From JAPOXR01 sp965221935 (GTDB lineage Bacteria; Pseudomonadota; Alphaproteobacteria; Rhodobacterales; Rhodobacteraceae), in assembly GCA_965221935.1 (NCBI GenBank), contig CBDCSZ010000001.1:124001-188000 (forward strand): DNA of 64,000 bases. The letters run 5' to 3'. Under the pieces are notes generated by a model. It worked only from the letters and a program-made list of their open reading frames with translations, searched no databases and was not told the origin of the DNA. Below are positions 47,438 to 56,176 of this stretch, piece after piece. Position 1 is the stretch's first letter. Each line of letters starts with the position of its first letter. The position numbers and the translations under genes were made by a program.

Positions 47438-48291
47438 ATGTTTCCGTTACCTATCGAACAGCGCTCCCGACAGGTGCGGTTCGCCTATCAATCCCTGGTG
47501 CCGCTGGCGCTCATCATGTGGCTGCTGCCGCTGATTGCAGTCGCGATGTTTTCCATTCGACCGCTAACAGACTTTACCACCGGCAACTAATGGGGTGTGC
47601 CGTCCTCGTTCGAGCTTTTCACGAATTACGGCCGTGTCTTCTTCGAATCCGACATGCCTCGTTACATGCTGAACTCAGTGCTGATCACGGTTCCCACCGT
47701 GGTTGGCGCCGTTGCGCTGTCTTATATGACCGGGTTCGCGCTCGGAATCTATCGCTTTCGGGGCAACCTTTTGATTTTTTTCATGTTCATCGCGGGCAAT
47801 TTCGTGCCTTTCCAAATCCTGATGGTGCCGGTCCGCGACTTGACCGTCAACGTCGGCCTTTATGACACCAAGCTTGGTCCCGTTCTTTTCCACATTGCGT
47901 TCCAGACAGGTTTCTGCACTCTGTTCATGCGCAATTTCATTCGGGCATTGCCCTATGCGCTGATCGAAGCGGCCCGTGTTGAAGGCGTCGCTGAGTGGCG
48001 CATATTCTGGTACGTTGTGTTGTGATTCCGCTCATGAAACCTGCAATCGCGGCGCTCGCGGTTTTGATCTTCACGTTTATCTGGAACGACTATTTCTGGG
48101 CGATTGTTCTCACTCAGGGACCGGATGCCCAGCCGGTGACCGCTGGAATCACCTCGTTCAACTCGCAGTTCATCGCCCAGTATCATCTGATGAGCGCGGG
48201 CAGCATCGTTGCCGCGATACCGCCGGTCCTGATGTTCTTCCTGATGCAGCGGCATTTCATTGCAGGCCTGACGCTTGGCGCCGTCAAATGA
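47438..48291 (+). pseudogene. ABC sugar transporter permease (MalG/UgpE type), nonsense codon and frameshift
   Basis: It starts at ATG 47438 after ggggaggagg. TAA 47588-47590 interrupts FTTGN-*-WGVPSSFELF in an otherwise continuous frame. At about 48020 the frame shifts inside the EAA loop: EGVAEWRIFWYVVL is followed one frame over by IPLMKPAIAALAVL, and the protein then continues to 48291. Two independent lesions show that the transporter has decayed, even though the first two genes look intact. Confidence 0.88.
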
Positions 48292-48732
48292 TTTGAATCT
48301 GGCGCCGCGGCGATTCCGGTCAAACGCCGGATGTCATGTCCTGGAATGAGGATTTTGTCGAATTCGGCCGTTGCGGACCGAGTCCTGTCGACAGTTGAAT
48401 AGCAAAGCCGCACAAGCGGCGCCGATTTCAGGAAACGCGCCCCGAAACGGTCGGGCCGCCGATCCGGGTAAGCGGCCGGATGGATGAGGATGGCACAGCG
48501 CAGACCGACGCCATGCGGCGCCGGCCGCGCTCATGCCGCCCGGCGCCGCACAGTAAACGGGCGACGTTTCACTGTCACTGAAGATGAAGCGAGACACCGC
48601 TGATTAACGCCATTTTCAATTGCCACACAACGGTTTGACGCCATTCTCAATTGCGGCTAACAGCACCCATCTCAACTGCAGCTTCGCCTTCTCAAGGCAG
48701 CGGGCGACGCTGATTTCTGGAAGGGGAAGCAA
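48292..48732. other. 441-bp intergenic region
   Basis: No convincing gene. The right part carries short direct repeats (next entry). No TPP riboswitch pattern was found ahead of the THI5-like transporter. Confidence 0.5.
48607..48680. repeat. three short direct repeats, possible IS remnant
   Basis: ACGCCATTTTCAATTGC (48607-48623) recurs as ACGCCATTCTCAATTGC (48638-48654), a 31-bp period, and in a degenerate form (CACCCATCTCAACTGC) near 48664-48680. Spaced repeats of this kind occur at insertion sequence ends, but no transposase is nearby; they could also be binding sites for a regulator of the operon starting at 48733. Confidence 0.5.
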
Positions 48733-49719
48733 ATGAACCGCAGGTTATTCGTATACGCTGCCGCAGCAGCGCTGACCGCCGGCTCTGCGCCGGCGATGGA
48801 AAAGGTCGCATTCGGCACCAACTGGATCGCGCAGGCTGAACATGGCGGTTTTTATCAATCCGTGGCCGATGGCACCTATGCGGAGTGTGGACTGGATGTC
48901 GAAATCCTCCCGGGCGGGCCGCAGGTCAACAACCGCGCGCTGATGCTGGCAGGAAAGATTCAGTTCCACATGGGCGGTGACATGCTGCTGGCCTTCAATT
49001 CGGTTAAGGAAGGCATTCCTGTTGTGTCGGTCGCGGCGATTTTTCAAAAACACCCGCAGGTGATTCTCGCGCATCCCGGAAAAGCGGAAACGTTCGCCGA
49101 TCTGAAAAATCTGACGCTGCTCATCGGCGACAACGGATTCCATTCCTTCTATCGCTGGATGGTCGCCGAATACGGTTTCACCGAAGAACAGCGCCGCCCC
49201 TATACGTTCAATCCGGCGCCGTTTCTGGCTGACGAGAATCTCGGCATGCAGGGTTATCTTTCGTCCGAACCGTATCTGGTCAAGAAAGTCGGCGGTGTCG
49301 ATGCCGATGTGTTCCTGATCGCCGACGCCGGTTACTCAACCTATGCCACGACCATTGAAACGATGGCCGACACGATCGCCGACAGTCCGGAAGTTGTCGA
49401 ATGTTTTGTCGATGGATCCATCAAGGGCTGGTACAACTATCTCTACGGCGACCCGTCCGCAGCCAATGCGCTCATAAAGGAGCACAATGCGGAAATGTCC
49501 GACGACAAGATCGCATACGCGATTGACCGCATGAAAGCGGTTGGCATTGTCGATTCCGGTGACGCGCTGACAAATGGAATCGGCGCAATCACCGAACAGA
49601 AGGTTGGAGATTTCTTCGACAAGATGGTCGGCGCCGGTGTTGTCGACAGCTCCATTCCGTGGCAGCAGGCATTTACCACAGAATTCGCCAATAAGGGCGT
49701 TGGAATGGACCTGAAGTAA
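48733..49719 (+). CDS. ABC transporter substrate-binding protein, NMT1/THI5-like
   Basis: 328 residues with a short signal peptide (AAAAALTAGSAPAM). FGTNWIAQAEHGGFYQSVADG and VEILPGGPQVNNRALMLAG follow the NMT1/THI5-like family used for pyrimidine, riboflavin, taurine or sulfonate uptake. ATG 48733 follows ggaaggggaagc. It is the first gene of an intact eight-gene operon. The aromatic N-terminal strand (TNWIAQAEHGGF) is typical of members that bind flat N-heterocycles, but the ligand is not known. Confidence 0.85.
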   Translation: MNRRLFVYAAAAALTAGSAPAMEKVAFGTNWIAQAEHGGFYQSVADGTYAECGLDVEILPGGPQVNNRALMLAGKIQFHMGGDMLLAFNSVKEGIPVVSVAAIFQKHPQVILAHPGKAETFADLKNLTLLIGDNGFHSFYRWMVAEYGFTEEQRRPYTFNPAPFLADENLGMQGYLSSEPYLVKKVGGVDADVFLIADAGYSTYATTIETMADTIADSPEVVECFVDGSIKGWYNYLYGDPSAANALIKEHNAEMSDDKIAYAIDRMKAVGIVDSGDALTNGIGAITEQKVGDFFDKMVGAGVVDSSIPWQQAFTTEFANKGVGMDLK

Positions 49720-49787
49720 GTATTGACGCGACCTGTGTAAGGCTCACGGGCGGCCGCCCGTGGCGATGTGTCGCCGGAGACCGGGAA

Positions 49788-50570
49788 ATGTCGCAGGACA
49801 GTTCGGCTCATCCGCCTTTCGGCGCCCGCCCGGAGCTTCTCTCTGTCAAGGGTGTCGGCAAGGTCTTCAATGAGGATGTTGAAGCGCTCCGCGGCATGAC
49901 ACTGACAGTCAATGAGGGTGACTTTGTCAGCCTGCTCGGGCCGTCCGGATGTGGAAAGTCGACAGTGCTCCGGATGATCGCCGGCCTCATGGAACCCACA
50001 TCCGGCCGAATCGTCTGGCAGGGCGACCATGGCCAGGGATCTATAGGAGTTGTGTTTCAGGAACCGACCCTGATGCCGTGGGCGACGGTCGAGAAAAACG
50101 TCTGGCTGCCATTCCGGCTTCGCGGGCAAAGCCTGTCTTCGGTCCGCGATGTGATCCACGAAGCCCTCGGTCTGGTCGGGCTTGAGGGCTTCGCGTCAAG
50201 CTATCCGCGGGAATTGTCCGGCGGAATGAAAATGCGCGTGTCGATCGCCCGCGCGCTCGCCACCAATCCAAGGGTCATTCTGATGGATGAGCCGTTTGCC
50301 GCGCTGGACGAAATCACCCGCTTCAAACTCAACCACGACCTGCTGGAACTGAAGGCCAAAATCGGCTGCACGATTCTTTTCGTCACCCATTCCGTGTTCG
50401 AAAGCGTCTTCCTTTCTGACCGCATCGCCGTGATGACGGCGCGGCCGGGGCGCGTTTTGTCGGAAAGCACGGTTGACGAGCCTTATCCGCGCGGAGACAA
50501 ATTCCGCACGTCGTCCGCCTATGCGGCCTATTGCCGGGTCACGTCCAAAAAACTGGCGGAAACGATATAG
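49788..50570 (+). CDS. ABC transporter ATP-binding protein (SsuB/TauB type)
   Basis: 260 residues. Walker A GPSGCGKSTVLR, Q-loop VFQEPTLMPWATV, signature ELSGGMKMRVSIARAL, Walker B VILMDEPFAALDE and THSV are intact. It drives import through the permease that follows. 68 bases separate it from the binding-protein gene, and 36 from the permease. Confidence 0.92.
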   Translation: MSQDSSAHPPFGARPELLSVKGVGKVFNEDVEALRGMTLTVNEGDFVSLLGPSGCGKSTVLRMIAGLMEPTSGRIVWQGDHGQGSIGVVFQEPTLMPWATVEKNVWLPFRLRGQSLSSVRDVIHEALGLVGLEGFASSYPRELSGGMKMRVSIARALATNPRVILMDEPFAALDEITRFKLNHDLLELKAKIGCTILFVTHSVFESVFLSDRIAVMTARPGRVLSESTVDEPYPRGDKFRTSSAYAAYCRVTSKKLAETI

Positions 50571-50606
50571 GGCACAGTTCGCCCGGCAGATACCCGGAAC
50601 GCAAAA

Positions 50607-51494
50607 ATGAACGCGATACCGACGCAAATCACCTCACAACTGGACGCAGAAGACAGCGCACATGATTCATTGGTGGACGCTGAAGAACATCAGCGTCTTG
50701 TCCGGCGAAGGCTGGAAAAAATCGGAAAATGGTTTCTGCCGCTCGCCGTGCTGGTGCTGACCATTTGGTTCTGGGACCGCCTCGTCGTCTGGAACGAAAT
50801 CCCGCACTATATTCTTCCAGGGCCGGGCAGGGTGTGGTCGACGCTGGTCACTGACTGGCTGGTTTTGCTTGAAGCCCTGCAGGTCACGCTGCAGATCACC
50901 ATGCTTGCGCTGGCGGTCGCTGTCATCGGCGGTGTCGGACTGGCAGTGCTTTTCACCCAGTCGCGCCTTTTCGAAATGTCGCTCTTCCCTTACGCCGTGG
51001 TGCTGCAGGTCACCCCGATCATCTCCATCGCGCCGCTGATCTTCATCTATGTTGACAACAAGATCGTCGGGCTGCTCATTTGCGCATGGATTGTGGCCTT
51101 CTTCCCGATATTGTCCAACACCACGCTCGGTCTGAATTCGACCGACCACAATCTGCGCGATCTCTTTCGCATCTACGGCGCCAGCCGCTGGCAGCGGCTG
51201 AAGCATCTGCAGATCCCCTCCGCTCTGCCATATTTCCTTGGCGGCCTGCGGATCGCGGGCGGCCTCGCGCTGATCGGCGCCGTCGTCGCTGAATATGTTG
51301 CCGGAACCGGCGGCATCGGGTCGGGGCTCGCATTCACCATCCTTGAGGCCGGATACCGATTGAACATCCCGCGCATGTTCGCGGCGCTTCTTCTGATCGC
51401 CGCAACCGGTGTCATCATATTTGTCGGCCTGTCGCTTCTAAGCCATCTGCTGCTTCACAAATGGCACGAAAGCGCGATCAAGCAGGACCAATGA
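50607..51494 (+). CDS. ABC transporter permease (SsuC/TauC type)
   Basis: 295 residues with about six spans and the EAA-like loop LRDLFRIYGASRWQRLKHLQIP. It has a long charged cytoplasmic N-terminus (residues 1-40). Its TGA (51492-51494) overlaps the ATG of the amidohydrolase by 3 bases, so uptake and first processing step are translationally coupled. Confidence 0.9.
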   Translation: MNAIPTQITSQLDAEDSAHDSLVDAEEHQRLVRRRLEKIGKWFLPLAVLVLTIWFWDRLVVWNEIPHYILPGPGRVWSTLVTDWLVLLEALQVTLQITMLALAVAVIGGVGLAVLFTQSRLFEMSLFPYAVVLQVTPIISIAPLIFIYVDNKIVGLLICAWIVAFFPILSNTTLGLNSTDHNLRDLFRIYGASRWQRLKHLQIPSALPYFLGGLRIAGGLALIGAVVAEYVAGTGGIGSGLAFTILEAGYRLNIPRMFAALLLIAATGVIIFVGLSLLSHLLLHKWHESAIKQDQ

Positions 51495-52768
51495 AGGGAT
51501 TTCTGCCAATCCCGGAAAGCGGGCCCTACTGCCTTGAAAATGTCTCGCGCGGTTCTGCTTCGCCCACCGGCGCATCGGAGGCCGGGGCGGGGCGGGTCTA
51601 TGTCGCTGACGGTGTGATTTCGGAACCGCACGGCGGCCCTGCGATCGATGCCGGCGGCGCCATGCTGCTCCCTGCCCTTGTGGATATGCACACGCATCTT
51701 GACAAAGCCCATATGTGGCCGCGCGCCGCAAATGCGGCCGGAACGCTCGAGGGCGCCCTCGAAGCTCTGGGCGACCGGACAGAAAGCTGCTGGCCGCCTG
51801 ACGATATCCGGCGCAGAATGGATTTTTCGCTGCTCTGCGCCTACGCCCACGGCACGAGAGCTGTCCGCACGCATCTGGATTCGTGGGCGCCGCAGCACCG
51901 GATTACGTGGCCGGTTTTTGACGAAGTTCGGCGGGAATGGTCTGGCCGCATGGATTTGCAGGCGGTCACTATCCTGAGCATGGAAACGATTGGAGACGAT
52001 AGCGGCGTCTTCGCCGACATCGCTGACACCGCAGCCGGGTATGGCGGTGTGCTTGGCTGCGTGACGTTTCCTGTTCCGGAAATGGATCGGCGTCTCGATC
52101 TCTTTTTCCGAATGGCCGAAGAGCGCGGCATGCACGTTGATTTTCATGCCGATGAAACCAGCGATGCCGCATCGGCGACATTGCGCGCCATTGCCGAATC
52201 GGCGCTGCGGACCGGGTTCGAAGGGCGCATCGTCGCCGGCCACTGCTGCTCGCTCGCGATGCAGGATGAAGATGAGATCGACAGAACACTGGACTTGGCC
52301 GCCCGGGCCGGTGTTTCTGTGGTCTCGCTCCCCATGTGCAACATGTACCTGCAGGATCGTTCCCCCGGCCGGACGCCGCGCTGGCGCGGGGTCACGCTGG
52401 TTCACGAGATGCGCGCGCGGGGAATTCCTGTGGCGTTCGCGTCGGACAACACGCGCGATCCATTCTATGCCTATGGCGACATGGATATGGTAGAAGTGAT
52501 GCGGGAAGCGACGCGGATCTGCCATCTCGACCATTGCGATCCCCCCTGGCACGATGCGTTTTCGCAGACGCCGGCGGAAATGTGCGGCTTTGCCGAACAG
52601 AATCTGTCGCCGGGTCAGCCCGCCGACTTTGTGGTCTTCAACGCCCGCAATTGGTCTGAGCTTCTGCCGCGCCCGCAGTGGGACCGCGTGGTGGTGAGAA
52701 ACGGCCGGGCTATTGACCGGACGCTGCCGCTCTACAGCGAATTGGATGATTTGATGGAGACGAGATGA
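51491..52768 (+). CDS. cytosine deaminase-like metal-dependent amidohydrolase
   Basis: 425 residues. PALVDMHTHLDKAHMW gives the first metal-binding His-x-His, HVDFHADETSD a further His with Glu, VAGHCCSLA another His, and FASDNTRDPFYAYGD the metal Asp. The arrangement resembles CodA-type deaminases, which remove amino groups from pyrimidines, s-triazines or isoguanine-like rings. Coupling to a heterocycle-type importer makes an exogenous ring compound the likely substrate. The upstream in-frame start at 51461 is rejected because it lies within the permease gene. Confidence 0.8.
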   Translation: MKGFLPIPESGPYCLENVSRGSASPTGASEAGAGRVYVADGVISEPHGGPAIDAGGAMLLPALVDMHTHLDKAHMWPRAANAAGTLEGALEALGDRTESCWPPDDIRRRMDFSLLCAYAHGTRAVRTHLDSWAPQHRITWPVFDEVRREWSGRMDLQAVTILSMETIGDDSGVFADIADTAAGYGGVLGCVTFPVPEMDRRLDLFFRMAEERGMHVDFHADETSDAASATLRAIAESALRTGFEGRIVAGHCCSLAMQDEDEIDRTLDLAARAGVSVVSLPMCNMYLQDRSPGRTPRWRGVTLVHEMRARGIPVAFASDNTRDPFYAYGDMDMVEVMREATRICHLDHCDPPWHDAFSQTPAEMCGFAEQNLSPGQPADFVVFNARNWSELLPRPQWDRVVVRNGRAIDRTLPLYSELDDLMETR

Positions 52769-54165
52769 AACCGAATGTCGAAGCTGCGATGCGGGAACTT
52801 GACCACCTCGATCTGGACACCAATCCGGTGTCGGTTCGCGCAAAGAGCCGGGATTTCTTTTGGTATTCGCCTGTTCTGAAGGCGCGCTTGGACCATTTGG
52901 CGGCGGATTTCGTCGTCAACCCCAAATCAGAGGCCGAAGTGATCGAAATCCTTTCGATCTGCTATCGGCACGATGTTCCGGTGACCACGCGGGGCGCAGG
53001 CACCGGGAACTACGGCCAGGCCATGCCGCTGGCCGGCGGCTGCGTCATGCATATGCGGAATCTGGCGGCGGTGAAGGAGATCGCCCCCGGCCGGGCGATC
53101 GTGGAGCCGGGGTGCCTGCTCAAGGACCTCGACGATGTGTGCCACAGCCATTCCGGTCAGGAAATCAGGATGTTTTCCTCAACCTGGGCGACGGCATCGA
53201 TCGGCGGATTCGTCGCCGGCGGCTCCGGAGGCGTCGGATCGTGCACCTGGGGGCAGCTGCGCGATCTCGGAAACATCATCCGCGTGCGTGTTGTGACCAT
53301 GGAGGAGAAGCCGCGCATACTCGAATTCACCCGCGATGAGCTGCCGCGCGTGTCGCACGCCTACGGCACAAACGGCATCATCACCGAAATCGAGATGCCC
53401 TTGGCTCCCGCGTATCAATGGGTGGAAATGTTTGTCGCCTTCGATGACTTTATGGTCTCTGCCGAATTTGCCGTCGATCTCGCGAACCAAGACGGAATCC
53501 TGATCAAGCTTGCAACGCCGTGCGAAGCGCCCATCGCCTACGACTATTTCCCGCGGGTAAAGCCGCACATTGAACGGCAGGACAATGTTGTCGCCTTAAT
53601 GGTCGCGCCCCATTCCCTTGACGGATTTATGACATTTTCCGAACGGTGGCCGGGGGCAAGAATCATATACCGCTCCGATGCCAGCGACTGGAAGCGCGGT
53701 CCGGGGCCGGTGTTCGAGTATGGCTGGAATCACACCACGCTGCGGGCCCTCAGAGTCGATCCTTCTGTCACCTATCTGCAGGTGCGCTACGGCTATCCGC
53801 ACCATCTCGAACTGGTGGCAAAGGTGCGGGAAATGTTCGGCGGCGAGGTGCTGCAGCATCTCGAAGTGATACGCGAAAACGGAAAGGCGATGTTCGCCGG
53901 GCTGCCGATCGTGAAATTCACGACTGAAGAAAGACTCGACGAAATCGTGCGGCTGCACGAGGAGATCGGCTGCATGATCTTCAACCCGCACCGCTACACC
54001 CTTGAAGAGGGCGGCAGGCAAACGGTTGACGAGCGGCAGCTCCAATTTAAGCGGGAAGCTGATCCCAAGGGGCTGCTCAATCCCGGAAAGATGATCGCGT
54101 GGGACGACCCGCACTGGGAATACAAGAATATGTATGCGTATCCCGGTCTTCTGGCCGCTGAATAA
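52765..54165 (+). CDS. FAD-binding oxidase/dehydrogenase (GlcD/VAO-type)
   Basis: 466 residues. The FAD_binding_4 domain is shown by TTRGAGTGNYGQAMPLAGG and by WATASIGGFVAGGSGGVGS; the C-terminal cap ends with the usual LLNPGKM. It lacks an obvious covalent-FAD His in the first loop. Such enzymes oxidise alcohols, hydroxyacids or amines, passing electrons to quinone, cytochrome or oxygen. It overlaps both neighbours (ATGA at 52765, TAATG at 54165). The substrate is unknown. Confidence 0.8.
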   Translation: MKPNVEAAMRELDHLDLDTNPVSVRAKSRDFFWYSPVLKARLDHLAADFVVNPKSEAEVIEILSICYRHDVPVTTRGAGTGNYGQAMPLAGGCVMHMRNLAAVKEIAPGRAIVEPGCLLKDLDDVCHSHSGQEIRMFSSTWATASIGGFVAGGSGGVGSCTWGQLRDLGNIIRVRVVTMEEKPRILEFTRDELPRVSHAYGTNGIITEIEMPLAPAYQWVEMFVAFDDFMVSAEFAVDLANQDGILIKLATPCEAPIAYDYFPRVKPHIERQDNVVALMVAPHSLDGFMTFSERWPGARIIYRSDASDWKRGPGPVFEYGWNHTTLRALRVDPSVTYLQVRYGYPHHLELVAKVREMFGGEVLQHLEVIRENGKAMFAGLPIVKFTTEERLDEIVRLHEEIGCMIFNPHRYTLEEGGRQTVDERQLQFKREADPKGLLNPGKMIAWDDPHWEYKNMYAYPGLLAAE

Positions 54166-54743
54166 TGCGCGCATTTGTTGTTTTCGCGCATCCGGCCGCG
54201 GAGAGCTATTCAGCCGCATTGCACAAGGTTGTGGTTGACACAATCAGCCGCCGGGGCTGGGAGATCGATGACTGCGATCTCTATGCCGAGAACTTCACAC
54301 CGGTGCTTTCGGCAGAAGAGCGGCGCGGCTATCACGACGAGCCCGGCAACATTGAACCGGTGCGCGAATATGTTCGCCGTCTGACCAGCGCCGATGCGCT
54401 CATCCTGGTGTATCCGGTATGGATTTTTGGCTTTCCGGCGATCCTGAAGGGGTTTTTCGACCGTGTCTGTGTGCCCGGAGTGTCCTTCCGCCTCGAAAAC
54501 GGCAAGGTTTATCCAAATCTCACGCAAATCCGAAAACTAGCCGCTGTGACGACCTATGGCGGCACCCGGCTGCGGGCGCTCGGTGTGGGCGATCCGCCGC
54601 GCCGCATCGTGAAACGCGCCGTGCGCTTTTACTGCCAGCCGGACAAACTCCGTTATCTGGCACTCTATGACATGAACCGCGCCGATGACAGAAAACGGGC
54701 GCGGTTTCTTGAACGGGTCCGCTCTGAGATGGAATGGTTTTGA
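54165..54743 (+). CDS. NAD(P)H dehydrogenase (quinone)-type flavodoxin-fold protein, first copy
   Basis: 192 residues. The start MRAFVVFAHPAAESYSAAL and the FMN-contact segment LVYPVWIFGFPAILKGFFDR match the Flavodoxin_2/NQO1 family. It probably reduces quinones or a ring intermediate using NAD(P)H. Its stop shares a base with the next start. It is a diverged paralogue of the following gene. Confidence 0.82.
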   Translation: MRAFVVFAHPAAESYSAALHKVVVDTISRRGWEIDDCDLYAENFTPVLSAEERRGYHDEPGNIEPVREYVRRLTSADALILVYPVWIFGFPAILKGFFDRVCVPGVSFRLENGKVYPNLTQIRKLAAVTTYGGTRLRALGVGDPPRRIVKRAVRFYCQPDKLRYLALYDMNRADDRKRARFLERVRSEMEWF

Positions 54744-55381
54744 TGCGGGCGCTCATCGTTTACTGCCATCCCGATCCATCCAGCTTCAATGCCGCTGTGC
54801 TGGCCGTGGTCGAACGGAAACTGAAACAGGCCGGCGCGGAGCTGCGCATCGAAGATCTGTACAAGGCGCAGTTTGACCCGATCCTCAGCCGCCAAGGTCT
54901 CGCCGATTATCCCGATCCATCGTGCAACAGGGGCCCGGTTGAGGCGCATGTCCGCAATATCGAATGGTGCGACACTCTGATATTTGTCTATCCGACATGG
55001 TGGTATGGCCTACCGGCTTTGCTCAAGGGCTGGCTGGACCGGGCAATGCTGCCGGGGCTCGCGTTCCACCTTCCGCAGGGAGACCGGAAGGCCATCCAGC
55101 CCGGTCTCACCCATATCAACCGTTTGGCCGTGTTCACCACCTGCGGCGCAACCTGGCTGTGGACAAAGTTTGTCGGCTCTCCAGGCAAACGGACATTGCT
55201 GCGCGGCCTCCGCGCTCTGTGCGCCCGCCGCACGCGAACCGCATTCCGCGCCCATTACTCGATGGACGCTTCAACTTCCGAAACCCGCGCGCGGCATCTG
55301 CAGTGCGTCGAAAGCGCCATGGACCGGTTTCTCCGTGGCAGCGCCGCCTCTTCCCTTTCCAAAGAACGGAGCGCCGGATGA
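54743..55381 (+). CDS. NAD(P)H dehydrogenase (quinone)-type flavodoxin-fold protein, second copy
   Basis: 212 residues: MRALIVYCHPDPSSFNAAV and FVYPTWWYGLPALLKGWLDR. ATG 54743 is in TGATG with the previous gene; the alternative start at 54734 is three codons earlier. Two adjacent paralogues suggest a heterodimer or two sequential reductions. It overlaps the creatininase-family gene by 4 bases. Confidence 0.82.
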   Translation: MRALIVYCHPDPSSFNAAVLAVVERKLKQAGAELRIEDLYKAQFDPILSRQGLADYPDPSCNRGPVEAHVRNIEWCDTLIFVYPTWWYGLPALLKGWLDRAMLPGLAFHLPQGDRKAIQPGLTHINRLAVFTTCGATWLWTKFVGSPGKRTLLRGLRALCARRTRTAFRAHYSMDASTSETRARHLQCVESAMDRFLRGSAASSLSKERSAG

Positions 55382-56169
55382 CAAAGGCCGATTGGATTGA
55401 GTTTTGTGCCCCTGAGTTCCGCAGCATTGACGCGCTGCGCACGGTTGCCGTCCTGCCGACGGCCGCTGTCGAGCAGCATGGCCCGCATCTGCCGGTTGGA
55501 ACTGACGCCATGATTGCCCGCGGCATGCTCAGCGAAGTCCGCGCGCGGCTGCCGGGAGATATGGATGTGCGGATCCTGCCGGTGCAGTCGGTCGGCAAAT
55601 CAAACGAACATCAATGGGCTGCGGGCACCCTCACCCTGACTGCGGAAACGGCGCTCCGCGCATGGACCGAAATCGGACTGTCGGTGGCGCGCGCCGGTGT
55701 GAAAAAGATGGCCGTGGTCAACTCTCACGGGGGGAATCTGGACTTGGTGTCCATCCTGGCCCGGGAGTTGCGCGTTCAAGCCGGAATGTTCGTCGTCAAA
55801 TGCCAGTGGAACAGTTTTGGGCACCCGGAAGGTCTGTTTTCAGACCGCGAACGCGCCATTGGCATCCACGGCGGCGATGTTGAAACTTCGTTAATGCTGC
55901 ATTTCTGCCCGCAATGCGTCGCCATGGACGAAGCCAGAGATTTTCGTTCCACCGCCGAAACCGACACGATCCCGCCGACCGGTCAAATTTCCTATGGCTG
56001 GATTGCGCGTGACCTCGGTCCGGACGGCGTTGCCGGCAACGCCGCTGCGGCGACCGCCGAAAAGGGCAGCGCCACCGCCGAACACCAGGTGCTTGGTTTC
56101 ATCGATTTGCTGCGAAGCATCGAAGCGACGCCGCTTGACCGGTTTGCGCCGGCCACCGAGCCGCAATGA
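55378..56169 (+). CDS. creatininase-family amidohydrolase
   Basis: 263 residues. Metal ligands are visible in VLPTAAVEQHGPHLPVGTD (Glu and His-x-x-x Asp), VVNSHGGN and GIHGGDVETS. The family opens cyclic amides (creatinine) or cleaves formamide/lactam bonds in metabolite intermediates. As the last gene of the operon it would fit ring opening or deformylation after deamination and oxidation. The substrate is unassigned. Confidence 0.85.
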   Translation: MTKADWIEFCAPEFRSIDALRTVAVLPTAAVEQHGPHLPVGTDAMIARGMLSEVRARLPGDMDVRILPVQSVGKSNEHQWAAGTLTLTAETALRAWTEIGLSVARAGVKKMAVVNSHGGNLDLVSILARELRVQAGMFVVKCQWNSFGHPEGLFSDRERAIGIHGGDVETSLMLHFCPQCVAMDEARDFRSTAETDTIPPTGQISYGWIARDLGPDGVAGNAAAATAEKGSATAEHQVLGFIDLLRSIEATPLDRFAPATEPQ

Positions 56170-56176
56170 AAACCGG

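Noticed and set aside
48600..48732. TPP riboswitch ahead of the THI5-like transporter operon
   Set aside because: No CTGAGA or ACCTGA-type conserved segments are present; only short direct repeats are seen.
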